A stretch of 64,000 nt of DNA from Haematococcus lacustris (Eukaryota; Chlorophyta; Chlorophyceae; Chlamydomonadales; Haematococcaceae): the NCBI GenBank assembly GCA_030144725.1, contig JASKMD010000004.1:476828-540827 (forward strand), written 5' to 3'. The notes beneath the pieces are model-generated. The model had not been told where the DNA came from, did no database searches, and saw only the letters and a program-made list of their open reading frames with translations. Made by a program: the position numbers and the translations under genes. Shown here piece by piece: positions 45,183 to 55,700 of this stretch. How positions within the stretch are numbered: position 1 is the first letter of the stretch; every line of letters begins with the position of its first letter.

Positions 45183-48162
45183 GTGGACCCTGGACCTTGG
45201 ACCTGGACGCCGAAGACAATGGCGCGCCTCCATACCTGCCTGTGCCTGTGCTATTTTCTGATGGGGACCTCTGCTCCCCCACTGGTCCAATGCGGCTATG
45301 CTAACGGGATTGCGGGCCTTCGGCTGCAATCGTCTGAGTATACAAACGCGGCGGGTCCAACCAGTGGGTCCTGGAGTATGTTCACCTTTGACTCAATTGC
45401 CACAAAACGGGAAGGAGATGGGTTCAAAATGCTTCCCAGATGCGATGTCTGCAACAGGAGCAACGACGTGGAACAGACGGTGCTAAAACCCTCTCGGACG
45501 CTAACGACAGAAGAGATGAACAGGTGGAGTGGTTCCGACATCCAGACAGCCAGTTCGGTCACAATCAACAGCCCAAGTAGCAAACGGCAGCCGAGACCAG
45601 CCCTTGTCACAGATCAATTACCAGGCAACAGAAGGACTAGCCAAGCCAACAATAGTGAGCAATCTGAGCACACCCCCTGGCAAGTTTTACCAAGAATCCA
45701 AACCTGCGACGCCGCTGCTGACATGATAACGCGCTACAGCAGGCACTCTGCAAGACAGTTTACAGCCCATTGTGGAGAACCACCTGACACCGTCCTGCAG
45801 GTCCAGCCAAGATCCCAAACCTGGAAGGCTGCTACACATGCTATAATGTGCTCCATGCACAAAATACCAACTGGGCATGACCAGTCGCCGGACACAATGA
45901 CACAGGCTGAACATGCGGATGCGCAGGCTGACATTAAGCACGCCGCCCAGCATTGCCACCACCTACCAGCCACGTCCGATGCACACCGGCATAACCAATG
46001 CTGATGTGCAGGCCGCACAGAGACATGCCACTCAGCTGCACCACCACCTGCTAGCCTTAGCTGCGGCAACCTGGCATGAACAGCCTTATGACACAGCCAA
46101 ACTAGATACACATGCTGATGCGCATGCAGCCAATAGACATGCACCTCAGCATTGCCACTACCTGCCAGCCATGAATGTTGCACACGGGCACAACAAGACA
46201 TCCGACACTATTATGCAAACTACGGATGCTGATGTGCAGGCCGCACAGAGACATGCCACTCAGCTGCACCACCGCCAGCCAGCCTTAGCTGCGGCAACCT
46301 GGCATGAACAGCCTTATGACACAGCCAAACTAGATACACATGCTGATGCGCATGCAGCCAATAGACATACACCTCAGCATTGCCACTACCTGCCAGCCAT
46401 GAATGCTGTACACCGCCATAACCAGACATCTGACACCGCTATGCAAATTGTGGATGCTGATGTGCAGGCCGCACAGAGACATGCCACTCAGCTGCACCAC
46501 CACCTGCTAGCCTTAGCTGCGGCAACCTGGCATGAACAGCCTTGTGACACAGCCAAGCTAGATACACATGCTGATGCGCACGCAGCCAATAGACATGCAC
46601 CTCAGCATTGCCACTACCTGCCAGCCATGAATGTTGCACACGGGCACAACAAGACATCCGACACTACTATGCAAACTGCGGATGCTGATGTGCAGGCCGC
46701 ACAGAGACATGCCACTCAGCTGCACCACCGCCAGCCAGCCTTAGCTGCGGCAACTTGGCATGAACAGCCTTATGACACAGCCAAGCTAACTACACATGTT
46801 GATGCGCATGCAGCCAATAGACATACACCTCAGCATTGCCACTACCTGCCAGCCATGAATGCTGTACACCGCCATAACCAGACATCTGACACCGCTATGC
46901 AAATTGTGGATGCTGATGTGCAGGCCGCACAGAGACATGCCACTCAGCTGCACCACCACCTGCTAGCCTTAGCTGCGGCAACCTGGCATGAACAGCCTCG
47001 TGACACAGCCAAGCTAGATACACATGCTGATGCGCACGCAGCCAATAGACATGCACCTCAGCATTGCCACTACCTGCCAGCCATGAATGTTGCACACGGG
47101 CACAACAAGACATCCGACACTACTATGCAAACTGCGGATGCTGATGTGCAGGCCGCACAGAGACATGCCACTCAGCTGCACCACCGCCAGCCAGCCTTAG
47201 CTGCGGCAACCTGGCATGAACAGCCTTATGACACAGCCAAGCTAACTACACATGCTGATGCGCACGCAACCAATAGACATACACCTCAGCCACACCACCA
47301 CCTGTCATACCTAACTGCTGCTACCTGGCATGAACAGCCATACGACATAGCCATGCTAGCTACACATGCTGATACAGAGGCAGCCAATATAGCCTGTAGT
47401 GCACTTCAACACTTCCACCACCTGTCAGCAACAACCGCTGCAGCCCGGTATACCCAGACACCCGACACAACTATGCTAGTTACACATGCTGATGCGCAGA
47501 CGGCCACTATACATGAACCTCAGCATGGCCACCACCTGCCAGTCAGGACTGTTGCAGCCCGGCTTGACCAGACACACGACACAACCACACACACCGCAGA
47601 TGCTGACGCGAAGGCTAACAAGAGACAGGCAACACAACCCCACCACCACCTCCCCACCTTGCCTGCCACAGACTGGCATAAACAGTCCCATGCCATATCT
47701 AAGAAGGCCTCACATGAGGAGGAGCAGAATAAAATAAGACATGCCACCCAGCACTACCACCAGCCACCAACCCTAGCCGCTGCAGCCAAGCATGATCTGC
47801 CGCCCGACACAGAGACACAAACCACACACAGAAACGTCGAGGTGCAATCTGACAATAGACCCTCCAAGGGAAAAGAAAGTGACTCTCAATATTCTTCACA
47901 CATGGTACCTCTCAAAATCAACAGGCTTGGTACTGTTAGAGCCCGCGCCACACACTGCAACAAGCTTGACACACGAACTCCCAACATGAGTATGATAGCT
48001 TACGTGCCACCAGCCAAGAAAAACGCCACACGAAAGCTGTGGCAGGCCACTAGACAAGCCAAAGCCGAGATCCTGGCGAGCCGCAGCGCTGGTAGGCGGC
48101 GCCTAGGAGGCACTGAGGAACTTGAGGAGGATAGTTATGATATGAACAAACCATCCCTGTAG
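45183..48162 (+). CDS. ORF1 region, part a: His-rich repeat protein, frameshifted
   Basis: Two open frames, 45183-46004 and 45913-48162, are one ancestral frame separated by a 29-bp deletion near 45,996 (see findings). The first part is unrecognised, with a C-x2-C pair (RCDVCNRSND). The main part is a tandem array of about 38-residue units of the type ADxxAAxRHxxQxxHHLPA. After the array come a Lys/Arg-rich stretch (VPPAKKNATRKLWQATRQAK) and an acidic tail (GGTEELEEDSYD). The basic tail could bind nucleic acid, as retrotransposon ORF1 proteins do. That is inference. An alternative is that the array is an intron. Confidence 0.45.
45925..47840 (+). repeat. 114/228/456-bp higher-order repeat array
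   Basis: The basic unit is 114 bp (38 codons) in two types, A (DVQAAQRHATQLHH) and B (DAHAANRHAPQHCHYLPA). They alternate to make a 228-bp unit present about six times. Alternate 228-bp units are more alike, giving a 456-bp period (for example the blocks at 46436 and 46892). Degenerate 114-bp units follow to about 47,840. Three related units recur at about 51,760-52,070. Confidence 0.9.
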
Positions 48163-49718
48163 GCACTATCCCGGCGACACGGATTCTGGTGGGAAAGCCG
48201 GGCCTCGGGATGCAAGAGATCCAGATGCCCAACGGCCCTGCTCCAGCCGTCGACCCCTTTGCGTTTGACAAGTTCACTGCCCCGGCGGCGGCGGACCAGC
48301 CCGACCGCCCCTCCACGCTGGACGTGATACAACCGGCGCTGATGCCACCGGTGATGCCCTGCTCGCCCATCACGAACGGGCTAGACAGCAGCCTTATCCC
48401 GGGCGCTCCCATAGTGGTCAAGCTTGGTGGCCACATCCTCCAGGTACTAACCACCAGGCCTATACCCAAGTGCCCACTAGCAGACCGCCAGCAAGATAGG
48501 CACCAACCACCGGGCCATACACACATAGAGACCAGGCAAAGGGATCACAACATGATTGAGGTTCCCCATGCCACGCAGGCCAAGAAGGGGGAGGTGACCT
48601 ACCTCCCACGGACCCCCCCGCACAACCCAGTGGACAGCGTCACAGCCCAGTACCTCGAGATGGTAGCCGTGCATGCTCCAGCCCTGCAGGTGGAGGAGAT
48701 CCTCCCCAGCCGGTACACCGTGCAGCCTGAGTCTGGGACAGCACTTCAAGCCTTCAGCCTAGCCCTGGTGTGCACCACCAGGGTAGGACACAGCCATGCC
48801 TCAGCGCTTCAACAGGCGGTGGCCCTAGGCAGTAGAGCAGATTTCCTCACCCGCTGGGAGAATGGGGGGCTCAGCTATGGGTGCAAAGCTACCTGCATAG
48901 TGCAGGGAGCAAACAGCCGCCTGACCCAAGACAACAACAGCATCCAGGGCAGCGTGAGCATCATTGCAGAGCAGGGGTGGGAGGCTCTGGGCATCCCAGC
49001 AGAGCCGACAGCCCCCTTAGAGGAGAGGGTAACCAGCCTGCTCCACATCCTGGGGGCACACGCGGTCAAAGCACAGGTCGGTGCGCTGCCCTCCCTTCCC
49101 CTACCAACCCTGCCCAACCCAGACCAGGAATGCCAGGACAGTTGGAGCAGATACCTGGCCAAGGCAGCCGCCGCAGCTGCATCAGCAGAATCCATGGCAG
49201 TGCAATGCATGCATAAGGGTAAGCAGATCTACAGCATCACTAGCAACAGCCCAGCCGTCGCGCAAGCATGCGCCAAACAGCCAGACCACACTCTAACGCT
49301 TCCGGTGTGCTTCGAGTGCACCGGGCACGCCCTTATATGGGTGTTGCCACCGAAGGCCACAGCGCAGGCGTACTCGATCAACGTAGACGGCTTCAGCGAC
49401 CCGCTCTTTAAAACCCAACCCGCCACCATGATGGCTATCCTGACAGCCTTCGAGGCACAGCTCCGCATTGGACTGGAGTCATTAGTCAGAAAGGCCATGG
49501 AAGCTGCAAACAGCAGCAGCAGCAGCAGCGGCAGCATGGGAGCATCAGGATCTGCCCTGAGGGCAGCAGGCCAGCACGCGATCAGGGTGGGATGCGCGAC
49601 CACCGTCGACAGGATGGTGCAGAGCGTGCACTTCCAGCACATCACAGGCAAGCGCGTCCCCCTACAGGAAGCCAAACTAGACCCATTGGCCGTGGCCTCT
49701 CCACCCCACAGCAGATGA
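48150..49718 (+). CDS. ORF1 region, part b: unrecognised protein
   Basis: The frame is open from about 48150 and no ATG is needed. It follows part a with a one-base change of frame. The product has no family I recognise. Segments such as PIVVKLGGHILQ, DSVTAQYLEMVAVHAPALQ, SIIAEQGWEALGIPAEP and AQAYSINVDGFSDPLF look like ordinary globular protein. A Ser run (codons from AGC repeats) is near 49510-49530. The segment 48446-48579 has intron-like borders (CAG then GTACTAACC, ending CCACGCAG). The frame ends at 49718, and related sequence continues in another frame. Confidence 0.5.
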   Translation, partial: TIPVGTIPATRILVGKPGLGMQEIQMPNGPAPAVDPFAFDKFTAPAAADQPDRPSTLDVIQPALMPPVMPCSPITNGLDSSLIPGAPIVVKLGGHILQVLTTRPIPKCPLADRQQDRHQPPGHTHIETRQRDHNMIEVPHATQAKKGEVTYLPRTPPHNPVDSVTAQYLEMVAVHAPALQVEEILPSRYTVQPESGTALQAFSLALVCTTRVGHSHASALQQAVALGSRADFLTRWENGGLSYGCKATCIVQGANSRLTQDNNSIQGSVSIIAEQGWEALGIPAEPTAPLEERVTSLLHILGAHAVKAQVGALPSLPLPTLPNPDQECQDSWSRYLAKAAAAAASAESMAVQCMHKGKQIYSITSNSPAVAQACAKQPDHTLTLPVCFECTGHALIWVLPPKATAQAYSINVDGFSDPLFKTQPATMMAILTAFEAQLRIGLESLVRKAMEAANSSSSSSGSMGASGSALRAAGQHAIRVGCATTVDRMVQSVHFQHITGKRVPLQEAKLDPLAVASPPHSR

Positions 49719-49719
49719 G

Positions 49720-52700
49720 GGATGAGCATGTAGCCAGGCACAGCCAGGCCCAGATCCTGCTGGGTGACAACCACTCCGTGGTCCTCACCGCCCTAGGCCT
49801 AGCTACCGCTCCGCCCCTTGCTACACAGCCAGCTACACACTCATCGCAGCCGGCATTGCCTCCCTCTCTACTGACTTCAACCCCCTAGGCAAACCGCTGC
49901 CCACCCTCACCAGCCTGCCACCCCTGGACAAGACCACAGCCAGGGCGTCCATGGCAGTGCTCGCGGTGGAGGCCTTTGCAGCACACCTGGGGGCAGGGGC
50001 CAAACCCCTGCGGGAGGCCATGCCGGCAGAGGAGCAGGAGGACAGCCTGGAGAACCTGCTCGACGGCTTGGAGAGCATCAGCGCTGAACAAGTGACAGCC
50101 TCCCTCATTCCACAGGCTGGCAGCCACGCCTCAGTAGGCTCACATGCCGGGACCAACAAGGGCAAAGGCCCACTGCAGGCCACAGGCCCACAGCGGCCCG
50201 CCCCGCCACCTCAGGCACCAGCCTCCCCAGAGGAGGCTCCAGTGAACCCATTCACAGCCGCCCTGCAAGCCAACAAGGTCGGTGCACCATGCCACCAGGA
50301 AAATATTGATGCACCTTTGACACCGCGTACACAATGTATCCAATGTAAACAATCCACCACAGAAGGCCACCACGTCACTACTGCCCCTCGACGGCACCAC
50401 CCTGGCTCACAACACACCCTGGTCCACACACCACGCAGGCAACAAAGCGCAAGGCAGACGAGGGACCTGGCTCCGTTGAAGACCAAGAATATGACCCCTT
50501 GGCACACCCGGGTGAGCAATAGAGAGACCCCAACTCAAAATGGGACACAGCGCTCTGGCCAAGCGCGAACATGGCCCCGCCCCACTGACTCACTAACCTC
50601 CAATCCTAACTCTCAATCAGTCCCTAACCCATACTCCAGGCTTGGGATGCAAGCCCTAGCCCTCTATTCTTGCCCGTGCAGACAAGGATTAACCCCAAGC
50701 CTGGACCATAGGCACACCAACAAACCCGAGCAGGCAAGTACCATGGGGCCGCTGAGCTACGGCAATGCCCCACAAGCCACTGTCAACACACACACAGGGG
50801 CCTGGCCTGCCACAACCAGCCTCAATGCCCACGCACAAGCTGCCGCTAGGCCCACCACCATCACGCTGATCCATGCCGCTGCCAGCCGCACTGCCCACAT
50901 GCCCTATAACGCAGGAAACCGGTATAACACCAATATGCACCAGCACACCAAAAACCCAGCCGCCCCACCTATAGCCCCATACGATGCCCCACCCGCCAAC
51001 TCACCGGCCCCACACACTGCCCCACCTGCTTCCCCACCATATTCCCCACATGCCGCCCCACCGCCCCCCCTTCACGCTGCCCCACCTACTGCACCGCCTA
51101 CCGCTCCACCTGCTGCCCCACCTGATGCCCCCACTGCCGTCACGGGCACTGGCCCACCTGCTGCCCCACCTGCTGCAACACTAGCACATCAGCCACCTAC
51201 GCTACCACACACCAATATGACGGGACTCTGCATAGAACACACACCCCATCCTCACCCCATCACAAACCCCCGACCGGACACGGACCTACACACTTGCACC
51301 TATGCGCCTCACACCACTGCTGCCTGCATGGGCTCAGGCCGGACATGGAGAAGCGTCAGCGGGCAGCAGCTGACCAAGCACGCTCATGCAAGCAGGAGAT
51401 TGGGCAAGGCGCCAGCACGACGTAAGGCAGATAGTGGGGGGTATGCCAGGACAGCATCCACAGCTCTGGTTGACAGCGACCACACCCGAGGAAGACGCAG
51501 CACAAGCATCAACCACATGAGAGCCCTCCAGCCCAGCTTAGTGACAGCCAGGCATGGGACAATACAAGCCGAGGACTCCCACACCCGTAGCATTGCACCT
51601 CAGGGCCATAGGGAGACCTGTAACGGCTGGTACCATATCCCTACAGACCTGCACCTGCGCGGCAAACACTGTAACGTACAGAGTGGCCCACCCCACTATG
51701 CGGACACCATACATGGCAAAACAGGCACAACCCGGCAACCCTCTATCCCCACTCTGCACCACCACCTGCCAGCCTTAGCTGCGGCAGCCTGGCACGACCA
51801 GCCTTATGATACAGTCAAGCTAGCTACACATGCTGATGCGCAGGCAGCCAATAGGCATGCACCTCAGCACTGCCACCACCTGCCAGCCATGATTGCTGCA
51901 CACTGGCATGAACTGACATCTCACACAACTATGCAAACTGCGGATGCTGATGCACAGGCCGCACAGAGACATGCTACTCAGCTGCACCACCACCTGTCAG
52001 TCTTAGATGCTGCTACCTGGCATGAACAGCCTTATGACACAGCCATGCTAGCTACACATGCTGATGCGCAAAAGCCTTACAACCACTTGCAAAGCCTTAC
52101 CACCACCACCTACAAAGCCTTACCATCGACACCGGCAAAGCCTTACCACCACCTGCCAGCTCTGACTGTCATACCCAATACCCTTTGTTCACCAACAACC
52201 ACAACCCACATCACCAACAACCACAACCCACATCACCACAACCACAACCCACATCACCAAGAACCACAACCCTCTGTCCACCAGCAACCACAACTTACAC
52301 ACATTGGGACAACCATTAACCAACATAACAGGCTAATGAACATGCTCATGCTCTTTGCTACATGCACGCACCTGTTGAACACACTCTACCAACGCATAAG
52401 CCACCCCTTGCAGCCCACAATCAAGGATTCCAAACGTTGCTTTAGGAAACACAAGAAACTGATCGCCCGTATCAGAGCGACGATTAGGACCACTTGTTAC
52501 AATCTCATGGCAGGGATAGACGGCACCCAAGCTTCCTCTTGTGCCCTCTGTAAGCTGGCCGACAGGTTTCACCTCTCTACGCATGGAGCCAACAGCAGCC
52601 ATCCTTACACAGTCAGCCAGTTCAATAGCACGCTGCATGTCTATTGCACCTACCAGATAGCAGCCAAAAGGAATGGAAGAGACAATACCCCATGCACCAT

Positions 52701-52794
52701 GGACCCCTTCTCTGCCGCCCGGGCTGTCTACTTGGCCTGGCTATTGCTAGCCGCTGGGGATGTTGAAGCTAACCCCGGCCCTGCACACCTGTGA
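49720..52794 (+). CDS. ORF1 region, part c: ends with a 2A ribosome-skipping motif
   Basis: After two more frame changes (near 49,700 and 49,820) the frame stays open to a TGA at 52792. Exon-like parts are 49,830-50,275 (SYTLIAAGIASLSTDFNPLG; EDSLENLLDGLESISAEQV), 50,430-50,511 (KRKADEGPGSVEDQEYDP, a basic then acidic stretch), and 52,425-52,794. The last encodes a basic segment (KRCFRKHKKLIARIRATIR), a CALC...H cluster and the hydrophobic lead-in to GDVEANPGP. The stretch 50,512-52,424 between them is CA-rich with three His-rich units and has intron-like borders. It may be intron that happens to be open. Confidence 0.5.
52741..52782 (+). other. 2A peptide (ribosome-skipping) motif
   Basis: The codons read LLLAAGDVEANPGP, matching the 2A core D-V/I-E-x-N-P-G-P with the usual hydrophobic lead-in. 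In working 2A peptides the ribosome fails to link the last Gly and Pro, releasing the upstream protein and continuing. Here the Pro is followed by only Ala-His-Leu and a TGA. The ORF2 ATG (52760) lies inside the Asp-Val codons in the +1 frame. Confidence 0.85.
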
Positions 52795-55700
52795 GGAGCA
52801 TCACTCAGGAGCCAACCCCAACCCCCTTTATTTTGAAGTACAAATAGATCGCAACTGTCAAGCCCACTCCCTTAACAATGCAGCTGGCAAGCATTGGGTG
52901 AAACCTAATGACCTTCACACTTTTTGGAAAGCCTGGCAATATAGACTTCACGACGCAGGCGACAAGAAGGCGTGGTTGATTGCACGAGGCGACGGAGGTG
53001 CACTTAGCGACGAGGTCATCCACCTCTACCTTCAAACACACTACGGCCTGACTCTTACAAGCGTCGCCCAACTACACACCGCAGAGGACTGGAGCGACGA
53101 CAAGCTTGACGCATTGGCGATGAAGTACGCCACCCTTAACTTCTTATGTAAAACGAACGGCCACAGCATGGCAATTAGAAAACTTGGCGGCCAATGGAAG
53201 CTCCTAGACTCCAATAGCCCCAGTAAAGCAGCTATACCAATTCATGAGTTGTCGCCTCTCTACAGAACAACCTTCCACGAGATATTCGTCATTGCACCAG
53301 ACCCAGCAGCTACACCGACACAAACCATAGCCCTAAGACGAGAAGGTATATGCCACATCATAAGTCATAAGGAAGACAACATACCCAGGTACACATTGCC
53401 AAACCCACCCCAGCCCCCATACATGGAGTATCAACATGATAACTGCTGCCTCGTACATGCCTTCAACATGGCCATGGGAGTCAAGCTGATAGACCATCAA
53501 GCAGTCATTAGACATTGTAAGAACCTGGCGGACCACATGCAACAACTAGCACAACAAGCTCGAGATATGGGGCTTGCAGTGAGAGCATTGCACACAAGCC
53601 ATATCTACGACAAAGAAGGCAAGTTCTCATTAGACACATTGAACCACTACCTCCACCGCACACATCATAATACCTATCTACACCCCGCCACCCAACTCCT
53701 CCCCCGAGGCAGCATCACACCCGGGAAAATCCTGGGTGCAATAACAGACACAGGTGCAACATGCACAAGCGCAATCATCCTCCTCTCTTGTAACGATGGC
53801 AAAGACATCGGCCATGCGACTGCTATAAGGCACACCTCACAAGGATGGCTCTGGCTGGACTCGCTACGCCACGCACCACAACCGCTCAACACGCCCCTTG
53901 ACTGGCATCGCCTACAGGGCAGCCTGCTGACCATCACTGCAGGCAACGTAGAACACACAACATTTGTCCGTAGAGAGATATGGCTAGCAGACCCCCAGGC
54001 AGGCTACACACCTCAAGACCTAGCCGCACACCTTGCCGATCACACAACCCCCATAGACCTCACTACCATGACAGAAGCACATCAGACCAGAGCAATGCCT
54101 GCTCCTAATACCGCCCTGAACCATAGATCCAAGAGAACCAACCCCGCGAACCCTACAACTAAACATACCAAACGCAGACAGGTACCCCCACCCCCAGCTC
54201 CAGCCCCAGCCCCAGCCCCAGCCCCAGCCCCAGCCCCAGCCCCAGCCCCAGCCCCAGCCCCAACCCCAACCCCAACCCCAACCCCAACCCCAACCCCAAC
54301 CCCAGCCCCACCCCTTTGCCCCACCCCATCCCCGCCCCTGGCAGCAGAGCCACCCCCCCCCAGCAGGCCCATGCAACAAGTGCCCCCCATGACAAAGAAG
54401 CGCCGCCCAACCAGAGTTACCACCCACGACCACAGCACCAAGCGCCAGATTCGCATCACCAACTTCCTCTCCCCGAAGACTCCCTCCGAGCCAGGTCCCA
54501 CGCCCAGCACCAACCCCCACAACAACGCCCGTATAGGCCAGCCTGCCATCACAACAGAACCAACAACCACACCTGACCCCAAACCCATACCCATCCTCAG
54601 CAACCTCACAATCAGCACACTCAACACACAAGGCCTTTACACAAAAAGACAAGACGTCATAGAGCTGATTCTGGACGACAACCCAGACATCTTAGTACTC
54701 ACAGAGACCAAGATAGGCAGGAAGAGCAAGATGGCCCCAAGATGGCTGCAAACAATGTTACGTGACTACACCTGGTGGCACAGCCACCACCACACCGCAG
54801 GAACCATCCTAGCTGTCAAGCGCTCTATAGCTGTGGCAACCACAGCCAAAGCAAACACCGCTGACACTGCTGGGAGACTGGTCACAGCCACCCTGCAGCC
54901 CACAAACTCCACGCCAGTCATCCTGATAGGTACCTACTGGCCATCAGGACACAGCGCAGCAGCGTCCTCAGCCCGCCTCGCCATGCAAGACACCATAACA
55001 ACACTCCTAAATGCACACAGATCACACCTCCCCCTAATGATAGGAGACATGAATGCCACCTGGCGGCCCAATGACAGGAGCAGCAACACCACCTACCCGC
55101 AGGACATGGAGTACAGGGCCTTCTTGCACTCCCAGAACCTGCAGCCAGTGCAACAAGAAGATAGAAAAGCCACACACAGGCAATGGAAGGAGGCAGACGA
55201 AACAGGCCAGCCACAAAGTACTGACAGCCGCATTGATGACATCCTCACACGCAACAGCCCCGGAAAACTACGGCTGCTAGCCTGCGCAAGCAAATGGGGA
55301 GGCGGGCTCAGCGACCACCTACCCCTTACTATGGCCCTAGATATCACGTCCACTGGCCTCAACATACCTGCCATACCCACATTGCCGACCTTAAGACAGA
55401 CCTGCAAAAAAGCGCTCACAACTCCAGTCAGCAAAGAAGACCAGGAGAAGTTCAAGCAAGCCTGCCAAGACACGAACAACAACATTCCACAACTCCTAGC
55501 ACGCTTGCAATTGACCCTGAGACCTGCTAAAACAGCGGCACAAGCACACTATGCAGCCATCACCAACAGTTGCGCCAAATCTATCCAGCAACTAACCCAC
55601 ATCGATGGAACCAGTGCACCAATAGTTGTGAATGAGCTGGCCACCCATATGCACAATCTCCTGGACAAATGCCTCAAGGTGGCAATAGAAAACTGCCAAA

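Noticed and set aside
45925..47840. CRISPR array
   Set aside because: Units are 114/228 bp without the short repeat and unique spacer alternation, and the setting is a eukaryotic retroelement.
52783..52815. An 18-bp intron (GTGAGG...CTCAG) joining the 2A motif to ORF2
   Set aside because: Far too short for a green-algal intron, and the join leads to a stop codon rather than the ORF2 frame.
54020..54652. Minus-strand Gly-Trp or Leu-Gly repeat proteins
   Set aside because: They are the reverse strand of the Ala-Pro/Thr-Pro hexamer repeat in ORF2, whose own frame is supported by domains on both sides.
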